64,000 bases of DNA from [Clostridium] citroniae WAL-17108 (GTDB taxonomy: Bacteria > Bacillota > Clostridia > Lachnospirales > Lachnospiraceae). The stretch is from contig NZ_JH376420.1 of the NCBI RefSeq assembly GCF_000233455.1, forward strand, positions 1,849,981-1,913,980, given 5' to 3'. The notes under the pieces are model-generated. The model searched no databases and had not been told where the DNA came from. It saw nothing but the letters and a program-made list of their open reading frames with translations. Shown here piece by piece: positions 17,168 to 25,775 of the stretch (position 1 is its first letter; each line of letters starts with the position of its first letter). A program made the position numbers and the translations under genes.

Positions 17168-17196
17168 AGTTTATATCAATTTTACCCATTTTTCAA
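17168..17196 (-). promoter_or_regulatory. Candidate promoter of the second ABC/isomerase/kinase operon
   Basis: On the minus strand TTGAAA (17196-17191), 17 bases, TAAACT (17173-17168). Four of six bases match in the -10 box. It is about 160 bases before the binding-protein start, with the 17093-17113 palindrome in the leader. Confidence 0.45.
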
Positions 17197-17256
17197 TGGA
17201 TATATTGCATTAATATTGTGATATTTTTTTGTTAACTTTGTACACCAACATTCTCG

Positions 17257-17312
17257 ATTGAATTTCTCCATTTAAATTTATTAAATTATTTATTAAATTT
17301 TATTGAATTTCT
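17257..17312. repeat. Direct repeat ATTGAATTTCT (two copies)
   Basis: ATTGAATTTCT at 17257-17267 and 17302-17312, 45 bases apart, the second abutting the lacI -35 box. Candidate regulator-binding half sites in the divergent promoter region. Confidence 0.35.
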
Positions 17313-17313
17313 A

Positions 17314-17342
17314 TTGACGAATCCCCCCACATCTTTTATAAT
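17314..17342 (+). promoter_or_regulatory. Promoter of the divergent lacI gene
   Basis: TTGACG (17314-17319), 17 bases, TATAAT (17337-17342): near-consensus vegetative promoter on the plus strand, 65 bases before the start codon at 17408. Confidence 0.75.
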
Positions 17343-17407
17343 GATGCTATATTAAGAAGACACAGAGCAATATATGAGTGCCGGGCAGCACTAGATAGGA
17401 GTTTCCC

Positions 17408-18433
17408 ATGAACAAGACGATCAAAGCCAAAGATCTGGCACATTTGCTGGGCATATCCCCCTCCACTGTTTCCATGGTCTTAAACAACAAGCCTGGGATC
17501 AGCGAAAGCACAAGGAAACTGGTTCTTGACAAAATGATAGAACTGGGTTCCCTGTCACCCGCCTACGGATATAAACCACAGACCATTGACTTCATTTACT
17601 TTGTCATATTTAAAAAGCACGGAAAGGTAGTGGGTGATACCCCCTTCTTTTCACAGCTGATCGAAGGCATAGAGCAGTCCTGCAAGAGCAGTGGATACAA
17701 TCTTCAGATTGCGTATTTTAATGAAGGAAGCGACCTCTCCACCACTCTGCCGCTGATCCATTCCAAAGAATGCAAGGGGCTTTTGCTGCTGGCCACGGAG
17801 ATGGCCCTGGCAGACGCCTCCGTATTCACATCCCTGGGATGCCCCACCGTGCTGTTAGACAGTGCGTTTAACGAGATCGCCCTGGACACCATTGTGATCA
17901 ATAACAAACAGGCTGCCGGATGCGCCACCAAACAGCTGATCCACAGCGGCCACACCAACATCGGATATCTCCATTCCGCATGCCATATCAATAACTTTTC
18001 AGAGAGAAAAGACGGATACCACAGGGAACTTCGCAGAAACGGGCTGCACATTCCCACGGAGCACGAGTACAAGCTGACTCCCACCGTGGACGGCGCCTAC
18101 AGTGAGATGAAGGAAATACTGAGCCATGACCCGGTAATGCCCACAGCGTTCTTTGCCGACAATGACATCATTGCCTTATCCGCCATGCGCGCATTAAAGG
18201 AAAAGGGATACCGTATCCCCGAGGACATCTCCATCATCGGCATTGACGACATGCCTATGTGCGAACTCATGGATCCCCCTCTCACCACCATGCATGTGCC
18301 AAAGCACCAGATGGGCGTACAGGCCGTCAAACGGCTCCTGGAAAAGATCAACAGCAACAGCCGTGAGATCCTTACCATTGAGATACGCACGTCCCTGGTA
18401 GAGCGCCAGAGTATCCGTACCGTTAAAGGATAG
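17408..18433 (+). CDS. LacI-family regulator of the pentose-type operon
   Basis: DNA-binding regulator, 341 aa, divergent from the importer/isomerase/kinase operon and therefore its likely repressor. Helix-turn-helix AKDLAHLLGISPSTVSMVLN (residues 7-26), hinge, then a two-lobed effector domain with the conserved late motif SIIGIDDMP. ATG 17408 follows TAGGAGTTTCCC. The effector is probably a sugar or sugar phosphate of the adjoining pathway. Confidence 0.93.
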   Translation: MNKTIKAKDLAHLLGISPSTVSMVLNNKPGISESTRKLVLDKMIELGSLSPAYGYKPQTIDFIYFVIFKKHGKVVGDTPFFSQLIEGIEQSCKSSGYNLQIAYFNEGSDLSTTLPLIHSKECKGLLLLATEMALADASVFTSLGCPTVLLDSAFNEIALDTIVINNKQAAGCATKQLIHSGHTNIGYLHSACHINNFSERKDGYHRELRRNGLHIPTEHEYKLTPTVDGAYSEMKEILSHDPVMPTAFFADNDIIALSAMRALKEKGYRIPEDISIIGIDDMPMCELMDPPLTTMHVPKHQMGVQAVKRLLEKINSNSREILTIEIRTSLVERQSIRTVKG

Positions 18434-18441
18434 AGACCAAA

Positions 18442-18500
18442 CATCCCTGTTAGAAGCAAGGTTTTTACAGCCTTAACTATTCTGACAGGGATGTTTTTTG
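18442..18500 (+). terminator. Terminator after lacI
   Basis: Stem CATCCCTGT (18442-18450) with ACAGGGATG (18485-18493), long 34-base loop, then TTTTTTG. It follows the lacI stop by about 9 bases. Confidence 0.7.
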
Positions 18501-18751
18501 ATCCACTTTTTTAGGCATAACAAAATAGATGGGAACCCAAAGGTTCCTTCAGGCCCGGCTGACGATCAATAAGTCGCCCAGTTACTTGGATCCCTACTAA
18601 AGAACCCTACGAAAGAGCCTTACTAGAAATCTCGCCGCTCATCCAGGTGTCATATCCTGCAAGAAACATTTTCGTTCCCATGGTAACATATGCCTTGAAG
18701 CATTACGTATTACAAACCATTATTATTGAAAGTAAAAAGGAGCAATCACAC
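18501..18751. other. Gap with one short hairpin, no gene seen
   Basis: Between the lacI terminator and the DUF2000 gene. It holds a hairpin GGAACC-CCAA-type stem (GGAACC at 18532-18537 pairing with GGTTCC at 18542-18547) and the ribosome site AAAAAGGAG (18734-18742) for the next gene. I see no convincing coding frame or RNA. Confidence 0.5.
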
Positions 18752-19174
18752 ATGGACATGCAGAACAGAAAATGCGTTATGGTAATGGATCAGGACCTTC
18801 CCCTTGGCATCATTGCAAATACAGCGGGGATCATGGGCATTACATTGGGAAAATATATGCCGGAAACAGTGGGACCTGATGTCCTGGATAAAAGCGGGTA
18901 CGAACATCTTGGGATCATTGAATTTCCCGTACCTATCCTGAAAGCGGACAGGGACCGGATCCGCACGATCCGGGAGCAGCTTTATGAACCGGATTTTTCT
19001 GATTTAATGGTGGTGGATTTTTCCGATGTGGCCCAGAGCTGTAAGACCTATGACGAATTTATCCGCAAGGCTTCCCTTGCAGAGGAAAAGGAATTCCAGT
19101 ATCTGGGTATTGGAATCTGCGGAAGCAAGAAACTGGTAAACAAACTGACCGGCAATCTTCCCCTGCTGAGATGA
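18752..19174 (+). CDS. DUF2000 family protein
   Basis: Small protein of unknown function, 140 aa. ATG 18752 (MDMQNRKCVMVMDQDLPLG) is chosen because AAAAAGGAG lies 10 bases upstream; the frame is open to 18647 but lacks a ribosome site there. Typical family features: an initial VMDQDLPLGIIANTAGIMG segment, a central FPVPILKA, and a C-terminal QYLGIGICGSKKLVNKLTGNLPLLR. The family is thought to adopt a peptidyl-tRNA-hydrolase-2-like fold; no activity is established. Followed by an acetyltransferase gene after 61 bases. Confidence 0.8.
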   Translation: MDMQNRKCVMVMDQDLPLGIIANTAGIMGITLGKYMPETVGPDVLDKSGYEHLGIIEFPVPILKADRDRIRTIREQLYEPDFSDLMVVDFSDVAQSCKTYDEFIRKASLAEEKEFQYLGIGICGSKKLVNKLTGNLPLLR

Positions 19175-19235
19175 CAAATCCAGCGTGGCATGATACTATA
19201 TTTTTATTATAATCAACGCCAGGGAGGTACGCACA

Positions 19236-19781
19236 GTGGAATTTTTAAAAGCAGGACCGGAGGATACAGGGGAGATTTTCCGCATCATGAACCTTGCCTA
19301 TTCCCTTCTGGAACACAAGGATTGGTATTGCATTGATACCGAAGAGTATGTGAGGGAACACATAGAGGATCCCGCCAAGGGCATTGTCTTTAAGGCAGTG
19401 GAGGACGGACAGGTGGGCGCATTTTTTATTATTCATTATCCCGGTCTTACGGATACCAGCCTGGGGCACTATATGGACCTGGATGAAAAGGAACTCCTGA
19501 ACGTGGCTTACATGGATTCCCTGGCCGTGCTGCCCCGGTTTCGGGGCCGCCGCCTTCAGTATGGCCTGATGGCCCACGGCGAGACTTACCTGTCCGCCAC
19601 CTCCTTCTGCCATCTCATGGGGACTGTTCACCCGGACAACACCTACAGTCTTAACAATTTCCTGAACCTGGGCTATAAGGTTGTAACCACCACGCAGAAG
19701 TACGGCTCCCTTCCCCGCAGCATCATGTACAAACGGATCATCCCCTCAGTGGACAAGGGCACACACGCCCTTGCCCACTGA
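19236..19781 (+). CDS. GNAT-family N-acetyltransferase (GTG start)
   Basis: Acetyl-CoA-dependent acyltransferase, 181 aa, substrate unknown. GTG 19236 is preceded by GGGAGG nine bases upstream. The acetyl-CoA-binding motif A is LAVLPRFRGRRLQYGLM, a variant of Q/RxxGxG/A; a following segment VHPDNTYSLNNFLNLGYKVV is the usual motif B. The last 12 residues (PSVDKGTHALAH) are encoded inside a dispersed palindromic repeat, so the native C-terminus has been altered or extended by that element. Confidence 0.85.
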   Translation: MEFLKAGPEDTGEIFRIMNLAYSLLEHKDWYCIDTEEYVREHIEDPAKGIVFKAVEDGQVGAFFIIHYPGLTDTSLGHYMDLDEKELLNVAYMDSLAVLPRFRGRRLQYGLMAHGETYLSATSFCHLMGTVHPDNTYSLNNFLNLGYKVVTTTQKYGSLPRSIMYKRIIPSVDKGTHALAH

Positions 19782-19795
19782 GGGTAACGGTTTCC
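19743..19795. repeat. Dispersed palindromic repeat, family B, copy 1
   Basis: Two 18-base arms (19743-19760, 19767-19784) starting CCCTCAGTGG form a hairpin with one mismatch and a 6-base loop ACACAC, followed by TAACGGTTTCC. The acetyltransferase stop codon (19779-19781) is inside. A second copy at 59489-59578 has the same arms and tail but a longer loop. No T run follows, so it is not a classical terminator. Confidence 0.7.
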
Positions 19796-19880
19796 AAATA
19801 TTAATTTCCCTTTCCAGGAATGATACATCCCCTATTCCGATATACTTAACTAAACACTTCTGAAATGGAAACCGATCAGA

Positions 19881-20738
19881 ATGAAAAACAAACTCAGAAG
19901 ACTCCCTATGAAAAAACTGCTGCGGACCACCCTGCTATTTGTCCTGGCATTCTGCGCCGGACGTCTCACCGCCCAGGTGGTGGAGTACAACAGGGGGCTC
20001 CAGACCGCAAACTATGCCAATACCCCGGAGGCGGCGGCTGCATCGGCCGATGGGAACTGGGGCTTAAGCTTTCCGGTTGAGGGCCAGACGCCTGTGGGAA
20101 ATGCCACTGCAGATTACCTGAAGCAGTTTAATTCATACTATTGCCAGAATACCCAGGATAAGGTGATCTACCTCACCTTTGATGCGGGTTATGAAAACGG
20201 CAACACTGCCACGATCCTGGATGCGTTAAAAAAGCACAATGTACCCGCCACCTTTTTCCTGGTGGGCAACTATTTGGAAACCAGCCCGGATCTGGTAAAG
20301 CGCATGGTAGCGGAAGGCCACACCGTGGGAAACCACACCTTCCACCACCCGGATATGTCTAAGATCTCCACCAAGGAGAGCTTTGAAAAAGAGTTAAATG
20401 ACCTGGAAACCCTGTTCCAGCAGACCACAGGCCAGCCCATGAAAAAATACTACCGCCCGCCCCAGGGCAAGTACAGTGAGAGCAACCTGAAAATGGCAAA
20501 CGACATGGGATACAGGACATTTTTCTGGAGTCTTGCCTATGTTGACTGGTATGAAGATAAGCAGCCCTCCAAGGAGGAAGCATTTAAAAAGCTGTTAGGA
20601 CGCATTCACCCCGGCGCTGTTGTCCTTTTGCACAGTACTTCCAAGACCAACGCCCAGATCCTGGATGAACTTCTGACCAAATGGGAGGAAATGGGTTACC
20701 GCTTCGGTTCCCTGGATGACCTGGTGGCGGCCCAATAG
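19881..20738 (+). CDS. pdaA: Polysaccharide deacetylase, PdaA-like
   Basis: Probable spore-cortex muramic acid de-N-acetylase, 285 aa. A signal-anchor helix (about residues 12-32) exports the NodB domain (about 90-275). Catalytic motifs: TFDAGYENGNT (motif 1, catalytic Asp; the GYENGNT form is typical of the PdaA branch), NHTFHHPDM (motif 2 with the two metal His), RPPQGKYS (motif 3) and VVLLHS (motif 5). Two Mets (19881, and ten codons later) could start the protein. In B. subtilis PdaA helps make muramic delta-lactam needed for germination. It stands alone between palindromic and terminator elements. Confidence 0.88.
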   Translation: MKNKLRRLPMKKLLRTTLLFVLAFCAGRLTAQVVEYNRGLQTANYANTPEAAAASADGNWGLSFPVEGQTPVGNATADYLKQFNSYYCQNTQDKVIYLTFDAGYENGNTATILDALKKHNVPATFFLVGNYLETSPDLVKRMVAEGHTVGNHTFHHPDMSKISTKESFEKELNDLETLFQQTTGQPMKKYYRPPQGKYSESNLKMANDMGYRTFFWSLAYVDWYEDKQPSKEEAFKKLLGRIHPGAVVLLHSTSKTNAQILDELLTKWEEMGYRFGSLDDLVAAQ

Positions 20739-20810
20739 TATTACCTTTGCGCCTCAGGCGCAGATTTCCCAGATATTTCCGCATTCAAACTGATTACAAT
20801 AAACACTCTC

Positions 20811-20865
20811 CAAAAAAGAGCCGCCAGAGGAAGGATCTTCTCTTCCTTTGACGGCCCGTTTTTGG
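20811..20865. terminator. Bidirectional terminator between pdaA and arsC-like genes
   Basis: Stem GCCGCCAGAGGAAG (20820-20833) with CTTCCTTTGACGGC (20842-20855), flanked by AAAAAAG on the left and GTTTTTGG on the right, so it can end both convergent transcripts. Confidence 0.8.
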
Positions 20866-20868
20866 TCC

Positions 20869-21225
20869 CTACATCATCTTTTCCTTCCACTCGCCTTCCT
20901 TAAACCCGGTGAGTACAAAATCATCCGCCACCACCAGAGGGCGTTTGACCAGCATTCCATCGGTTGCCAGAAGTGCCAGCTGCTCTTCCTCGCTCATCTG
21001 GGGAAGTTTGTCCTTAAGCGCCATTTCCTTATAAAGATTGCCGCTTGTATTAAAGAACTTCTTCAGTGGCAGCCCGCTCTTCTCATACCATGCTTTCAGC
21101 TCAGCCTCACTTGGATGCTCTTCCTTGATGGGGCGCTCCTGGTATTGGATCCCGTTGGCATCCAGCCATTTTAACGCCTTCTGGCATGTACTGCATTTCT
21201 TATAGCATAATACGGTCATATTCAT
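20869..21225 (-). CDS. ArsC/Spx-family thioredoxin-fold protein
   Basis: Small thioredoxin-fold protein, 118 aa. The N-terminal redox motif CSTC (CYKKCSTCQKALKWL) and the conserved IKEEHPSEAELKAWYEKSG and KRPLVV segments place it in the ArsC/Spx/YffB group. The RPLVV Arg is conserved in arsenate reductase-like members. There are no arsenic genes nearby, and Spx-like members act on RNA polymerase, so the function is open. Confidence 0.85.
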   Translation of the reverse strand: MNMTVLCYKKCSTCQKALKWLDANGIQYQERPIKEEHPSEAELKAWYEKSGLPLKKFFNTSGNLYKEMALKDKLPQMSEEEQLALLATDGMLVKRPLVVADDFVLTGFKEGEWKEKMM

Positions 21226-21263
21226 GATCTCATGTTCCTTTCTTGCATTTACTTTTATTTTTA

Positions 21264-22163
21264 TTATTTTCCCGTAAGGGTGATCTCCTTTTTTGCCCCC
21301 GCAAAGCAGCCTGTCCCCTCATCATAGGCCACCGAGGCTTCCGAGGAAAAGGTCTTCACATTATAGCGGATCTTTTCCCCTTCAGCTTCCTTCTCACCGG
21401 CTCCATCCCTGACATCTCTGCCATCCTTACCATCTTTGCCGCTTTTGCCGCCTATAAAAGTGCTCTTAAACTCCCTGATTCCTGTGGACTGAGGGGTGAT
21501 CTGCACATCCTTATGGATCCGGAGATCCGGAGACGCCGGTTCCGGCTTTGCCGTGATCACCGCCCCTGAATTTCCACTGACCTTCAGCTGTCCCAGACCT
21601 TCATCCACAGCCAGTGATGCGGCCCGTATTCCGATCCCATCCTCAGCCTCAGCCCGGATCACGCTCTCCTTTCCGGCCAGCTCCAGATCCGCTGCGTCAA
21701 TGCCGGTCTGTCCCGCGCTGATCTCCAGGCTGCCGTTTCCCCGGATGACCAGGGTTCCGGAGTCCGCCAATATCCCCACCCCCTCAGAGTGTATCCAGTT
21801 TCCGCTGCCTTCCCTCAGTTCCATGATCAGATCCCCGGAAATGCAGACAGCCGCCCGTGCTTCCCCCTCCTCCGCTTCCTCGATCACTGCATTATCCAGT
21901 GTCAGCGTGTATATGTCCCTGGAATTTCTCAGCTTCCATCCATTTCCCTCTACCATCTTCCCTCTCTGGGGCAGTTTAACCTCCCCGTCCCGTCCAATGG
22001 ATAGAGCGGTCAGGGGAACCTGCTCCCTGGACTGGGTAAGTCCGAACCTGGATGCCAGGAACATGCCTGCGCTTGACACAGTGGTACAAAATACAACCAC
22101 AAGGCCGATAAACAGTATAGCCCGCGCCGTCCTCCCAAAAAACTCCTTAGGCAGATTTTTCAT
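21264..22163 (-). CDS. Membrane-anchored beta-helix protein, unknown function
   Basis: 299 aa. One N-terminal transmembrane helix (about residues 12-36) followed by an extracellular region of repeated short beta strands (TLTLDNAVIEE, CISGDLIMEL, GILADSGTLVIRGNGSLEIS, GIDAADLELAG, GIGIRAASLAV), which resembles the carbohydrate-binding beta-helix domains (DUF4353-like). About residues 235-250 contain a short collagen-like stretch (GKDGKDGRD). I do not recognise a catalytic motif. It probably sits at the cell surface. A full-length palindromic repeat lies immediately upstream of its start. Confidence 0.6.
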   Translation of the reverse strand: MKNLPKEFFGRTARAILFIGLVVVFCTTVSSAGMFLASRFGLTQSREQVPLTALSIGRDGEVKLPQRGKMVEGNGWKLRNSRDIYTLTLDNAVIEEAEEGEARAAVCISGDLIMELREGSGNWIHSEGVGILADSGTLVIRGNGSLEISAGQTGIDAADLELAGKESVIRAEAEDGIGIRAASLAVDEGLGQLKVSGNSGAVITAKPEPASPDLRIHKDVQITPQSTGIREFKSTFIGGKSGKDGKDGRDVRDGAGEKEAEGEKIRYNVKTFSSEASVAYDEGTGCFAGAKKEITLTGK

Positions 22164-22185
22164 TGTTTCCTCCTGTTACAGTTTT

Positions 22186-22346
22186 GTGTACTCTCGGAGT
22201 CTCCTGGTACTCAGATTTGCGAGATGATTTTTTGTCAGCTGTGCATAAATTTATGAGGCGTACACGGTGTGTACGTTGAATAAATTTGTGTGCGGCTGGC
22301 GGGAAATCAGCCGTAAAGATGGGTGCCTGGGAGACTCCGGGAGTTG
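22186..22346. repeat. Dispersed palindromic repeat, family A, copy 1 (about 160 bp)
   Basis: The whole segment is an imperfect palindrome. Left arm begins GTGTACTCTCGGAGTCTCC (22186-22204); the right arm ends with GGGAGACTCCGGGAGTTGAT (22329-22348 region), its reverse complement apart from scattered changes. The centre is GTACAC-GGTG-TGTAC near 22260-22273. A shorter relative lies at 38745-38840. It encodes no protein I can support and looks like a MITE or other small hairpin element. Confidence 0.7.
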
Positions 22347-22434
22347 ATATTTTGTATATTTTATCATAAATCCCTGCATTTTACTATCACTTGTAATATC
22401 ATAGGAATCAGCAAAAAATAAGGAGGCATTGTTC

Positions 22435-22933
22435 ATGATCAATCTTCTCTGTTTTGGGGATTCCAATACCTTCGGCACCAATCCCAAGGGAGGCCGCCAT
22501 GCCTGGAATACCCGGTGGCCCGGACGCCTGCAGGTCCTGTCAGGTCCCGAATACTATGTCATCCAGAAGGGAATGGGCGGACGCACCACGGCGTGGGATG
22601 GAACGCCTTTGCTGCATGATGCAGCATATGGACTACGGCCCGGGATACAAGATCCCCCAGGTCCTGATCGTTTCACCGGTCTATATCGGCGAGGACATGG
22701 TCCACTGCCCATATGCCAGCTTTGGCCTCACGGCTCCGGCCAAATCCCGCAGCCTTTCCCCACTGTATGAGGAGGTTGCCAAAGTTCAGGGCTGTATGTT
22801 CTTAGATGCGTCCACTGTAACGCCCAGATGGATGCATATAGGTGGAATCAATCACCCCAAAATGATCAGGGACAGGGGGCCGGGAACCACTGCCCATACG
22901 GCGGCATTTCCCATGCTCCTGTCCCTTTTATGA
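22435..22933 (+). pseudogene. Broken SGNH/GDSL hydrolase
   Basis: Starts normally with AAGGAGG and ATG 22435 (MINLLCFGDSNTFGTNPKGG), carrying block I GDSNTFG and an arylesterase-like RTTAWD segment. Near 22615-22630 the coding switches frame: the first frame runs on as nonsense to 22770, while the frame ending at 22933 resumes with YGPGYKIPQVLIVSPVYIGE and LYEEVAKVQGCMFLDA. Block III (normally GTND), expected between these parts, is missing, implying a deletion of roughly 60 codons. The C-terminal catalytic DGxH is replaced by GGINHPK. The gene should be inactive. Confidence 0.8.
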
Positions 22934-22952
22934 TATAAACCATTCCTGAAGC

Positions 22953-23882
22953 CTAATATGCCTTCTCCATCTCTGTGATCCTTTGGTACAGTTCCCGGTT
23001 CACCGGCACATCCAGTCCGTGCTTTTCTGCTTTCCGGATCACTGTGCCTGCAAAAAACTCCACCTCGGACCGCCTGTGCGCCAGACCATCCTGACGCATG
23101 GAGGGCATTCCCTCCGGATTCAGGGTATCCACCAGGTCCACATAGCTTTGCAGATCCTCTCCTGTCACCTGTATGTTCTCCTTTTCCGCCAGGGCCACTA
23201 CCTCTGCCATTGCATCCATCATCATATGCCGCTCTTTGCCCGGCTTCTGCACGGTCCCATAGGTTCCCTCAGCCACCATAACAGCCTGGTTCACCCCCAC
23301 GTTAAGCATCCATTTACACCAGAGACGGCGCAGAATATCGGCTTCCCTTGTGTAGGGCAGCCCTGTCTCATCAAACAGGTCTGTGACCTTTTTCAAAAGG
23401 GGCTCCTTTTCCGCCTCGGACTCAGGTATGCCGATGCAGATCTCTCCCATATGGGAGTATGTAAGCCGGTTTCCCAGCTTCACCGCATCCATGCCCTGGG
23501 CCACACAGTACAGCATATGCTCCCTCCCAAGGATGTGGCCAATAACTTCCTCGCTGCTGATGCCGTTGAGCACGGACAGTATGATCGTATCCTTCCCCAC
23601 CTGGTTTTTAACAGCCCGGGCCGCTGCCTCCAATGCCGTGGCCTTAACGGCAAATAGTATCAGCTGCGCCGCTCCCCTGGAATCCGGCACCGCCCCGTCC
23701 TGAACCTGAAACCTCCATTCCCTGTCATTACAGTATACCGGATGATCCTTATAATTCTTCACCCTGTCACTGTCAGCCAGGAACGTCACCTGCTCCTGCC
23801 CCAGGGTCCCTGCAAAAAAATCCCCGTATAAAATACCCAGGGCTCCCATTCCCACAATGGATACCCGCCTGATCCTGTCCAT
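22953..23882 (-). CDS. panE: 2-dehydropantoate 2-reductase (ketopantoate reductase)
   Basis: NADPH-dependent reductase of pantothenate synthesis, about 309 aa, cytoplasmic. Start taken at ATG 23882 (MDRIRRVSIVGMGALG), ten bases after GGAGG; a TTG at 23891 is too close to that site. The dinucleotide motif is GMGALG; the LFAVKAT segment and LNGISSEE contain the usual substrate-side residues, and KWMLNVGVNQ includes the conserved catalytic Lys. Several PanE-like paralogues reduce other 2-ketoacids, and no other pan gene is nearby, so the pathway assignment is moderate. Confidence 0.82.
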   Translation of the reverse strand: MDRIRRVSIVGMGALGILYGDFFAGTLGQEQVTFLADSDRVKNYKDHPVYCNDREWRFQVQDGAVPDSRGAAQLILFAVKATALEAAARAVKNQVGKDTIILSVLNGISSEEVIGHILGREHMLYCVAQGMDAVKLGNRLTYSHMGEICIGIPESEAEKEPLLKKVTDLFDETGLPYTREADILRRLWCKWMLNVGVNQAVMVAEGTYGTVQKPGKERHMMMDAMAEVVALAEKENIQVTGEDLQSYVDLVDTLNPEGMPSMRQDGLAHRRSEVEFFAGTVIRKAEKHGLDVPVNRELYQRITEMEKAY

Positions 23883-23902
23883 ATAAATCAATCCTCCATC
23901 CT

Positions 23903-24442
23903 TTAATAGAAGCGTGCGGTCTCGTCCAGACCCTTCCTGCCAGGCCCTGCCGGGTCAATATCCCTGTATCCCACGGCAATGACAGACACCACCTCCTGGT
24001 CCTGGCCTATGTCCAGAAGCTCCCTCAGGGCATCCGCGTCACGTATTCCCATGATCAGGGTATCCAGTCCCAGATCCTTTGCCTTCAGTATCAGATAGCT
24101 GTCGTGGAGGCCCAGGTCATAGCAGCCCCATCCATTGCCCACTTCATTGACCGGGTTCCCCTGGTTGTCATGGCCGGAATGGTTTTTTACAAATGCAGTG
24201 ACGATCAGCACAGGGGCATCCTTGCAGTTTTTCTGATTAAATTCCGGAAGGCAGGATGCCTTTACCTTGCCTAACATCTCTTTGGACATGACCACATAAT
24301 ATCTGGCTGTCTGAGAATTTTTCCAGGACGGTGCCTGGACAGCGGCCTGCAGCATCTCCTTCACCAGGGCCGGGTCCACCGCGGCCCCTTCCCTGAATTT
24401 GCGTATACTTCTTCTCTCTTTTAATATCATATCCAGATCCAT
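23903..24442 (-). CDS. Nitroreductase-family flavoprotein
   Basis: FMN-dependent oxidoreductase, 179 aa. The N-terminal FMN-phosphate motif is ERRSIRKF (residues 8-15), followed by QAPSWKNSQTARYYVV and the C-terminal GYRD. The segment GNGWGCYDLGLHDSYLILKAKDLGLDTLIMG is typical of the short SagB/NfsA-like clostridial members. It is placed 20 bases upstream of panE, so the two are probably cotranscribed. The substrate is unknown. Confidence 0.88.
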   Translation of the reverse strand: MDLDMILKERRSIRKFREGAAVDPALVKEMLQAAVQAPSWKNSQTARYYVVMSKEMLGKVKASCLPEFNQKNCKDAPVLIVTAFVKNHSGHDNQGNPVNEVGNGWGCYDLGLHDSYLILKAKDLGLDTLIMGIRDADALRELLDIGQDQEVVSVIAVGYRDIDPAGPGRKGLDETARFY

Positions 24443-24520
24443 TTATCCATCCTCCTTGTTTTGATCCATGCCCGCCCCAACAGGGTGCGGCCCTCAGAAG
24501 CAGCGTTCCAATGCTGAACA

Positions 24521-25186
24521 TCAAACAGCTGCAATGGCTGCGGCTGCTTCCAGCCGCCGGTAAAACTGGGGATAAAAATCTTCCCCTGCCTTGTAGGGCG
24601 TGACATAAAACTGGTTCAGCACATACATGTTCACGGCTTTTATGGTTTCCTGGTTTCCATTTTCCTTCAGCCGCTCTCCCAGGTCCTTGAGGAAATAATG
24701 CCAGTCCGCCACAAACCGTTCATAGGACTTGAAGTCCGGTGTATCCACCCACTTGCGTACCTTGACCTTGGTCCGGTTCTCCCTGGGACATTCGTGGATC
24801 TGCAGAAAATACCGGAAGGAACGGTCCTCGTATACCCTTCCCAGTGGAAACAGCCTGCAAAAGCCGGGACGGTACGGATGGATGCTGCACCTGCCATGTC
24901 CGTCCAGAAAACTGCACCTCTCCCCGCTTCCAGTCATCTTCAGGTTGGGGAGAATAACATGATCCACCACATTCAGCTCAATGTGGCCCGCCATCAACTG
25001 GTTAAAATCCATGCACAGCCCTTCCTCCATACGCTTTATGTCATAGGGATCCAAAAGAATGGAACTTCCCATGCCTTGGCAGCAGGCCGAACATCCCTCA
25101 CAGTCACCGCAGTCTGCTTTTACCAGATCATTGCCCTCATATCGTTTTCCGTCTGATATCTCTTCCAGACTGACATTGCGCTCCAT
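24521..25186 (-). CDS. YkgJ-family cysteine-cluster protein
   Basis: Putative zinc- or iron-binding protein, about 221 aa. ATG 25186 (MERNVSLEE) has GAGAGG eight bases upstream. Cys motif: DCGDCEGCSACCQGMG near the N-terminus, followed by CSFLDGHGRCSIHPYRPGFCRLFPLG, the standard CxxCxxCC ... C ... CxIYxxRPxxCRxFP pattern of the family. The C-terminal third is helical. The function of the family is not established. It is first in a likely operon with nitroreductase and panE. Confidence 0.85.
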   Translation of the reverse strand: MERNVSLEEISDGKRYEGNDLVKADCGDCEGCSACCQGMGSSILLDPYDIKRMEEGLCMDFNQLMAGHIELNVVDHVILPNLKMTGSGERCSFLDGHGRCSIHPYRPGFCRLFPLGRVYEDRSFRYFLQIHECPRENRTKVKVRKWVDTPDFKSYERFVADWHYFLKDLGERLKENGNQETIKAVNMYVLNQFYVTPYKAGEDFYPQFYRRLEAAAAIAAV

Positions 25187-25310
25187 AACAAAATCCTCTC
25201 GCTTCATTTAATTTACCGGTATGATGATACCTGTACAGCCATGTATGCTGTAAGTATACCATTCTTTTCCATCCCGGCGCAACTGTGGTTTTTCGATTCT
25301 TTTTCCCGGT

Positions 25311-25775
25311 TCACCGGGGGGCTCTGTTTTTCATGACCATCAGTGTGACCGCGGATCCTGCCGCCACCGCCGTCCAGATTCCCATGACCCATACCGGCAG
25401 CGTGATACCCAGCATACGGTTTATGGGCAGCACAAGGAGGGATAGCAGGCACACCTGGTTAAACTGTTTTGCGGTTTCATACCCCTTCCCCTTACCCCGC
25501 TCCACCTCCTTTAACATGCTTCCGCTGTCTGGCAGGATCCGGTTTAGATCCGGCACATCCCATCTGGCTCTTCTGGCCGTGACGGCCCGCAGGATCAGTG
25601 CCGGAAAGGGTGAAATCCCTATGACCGCCGTCCATACGGTGAGTATCCCCTTGGGCACATGTAACCCCAAAATGCTGTTGATGGGAAACATGATCATGGA
25701 TACAATACACACAAAACAGAACAGGAATGCCAGATCCCTGATCCTGCACCATTTATCAATTCTGTCTTTCTTCAT
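25311..25775 (-). CDS. Small four-helix membrane protein, unknown
   Basis: 154 aa with two pairs of hydrophobic helices (about residues 15-35, 42-62, 104-124 and 130-150) separated by a charged loop. ATG 25775 (MKKDRIDKW) follows GGAGGTTCTTTT. I do not recognise a family. The reading frame remains open for another 70 codons upstream of this start with protein-like composition (see the next entry). Confidence 0.6.
   Translation of the reverse strand: MKKDRIDKWCRIRDLAFLFCFVCIVSMIMFPINSILGLHVPKGILTVWTAVIGISPFPALILRAVTARRARWDVPDLNRILPDSGSMLKEVERGKGKGYETAKQFNQVCLLSLLVLPINRMLGITLPVWVMGIWTAVAAGSAVTLMVMKNRAPR

Noticed and set aside
18501..18751. Riboswitch or tRNA-like structure upstream of the DUF2000 gene
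   Set aside because: Only a 6-bp hairpin is evident; no conserved riboswitch core, T-box or tRNA arms could be recognised.
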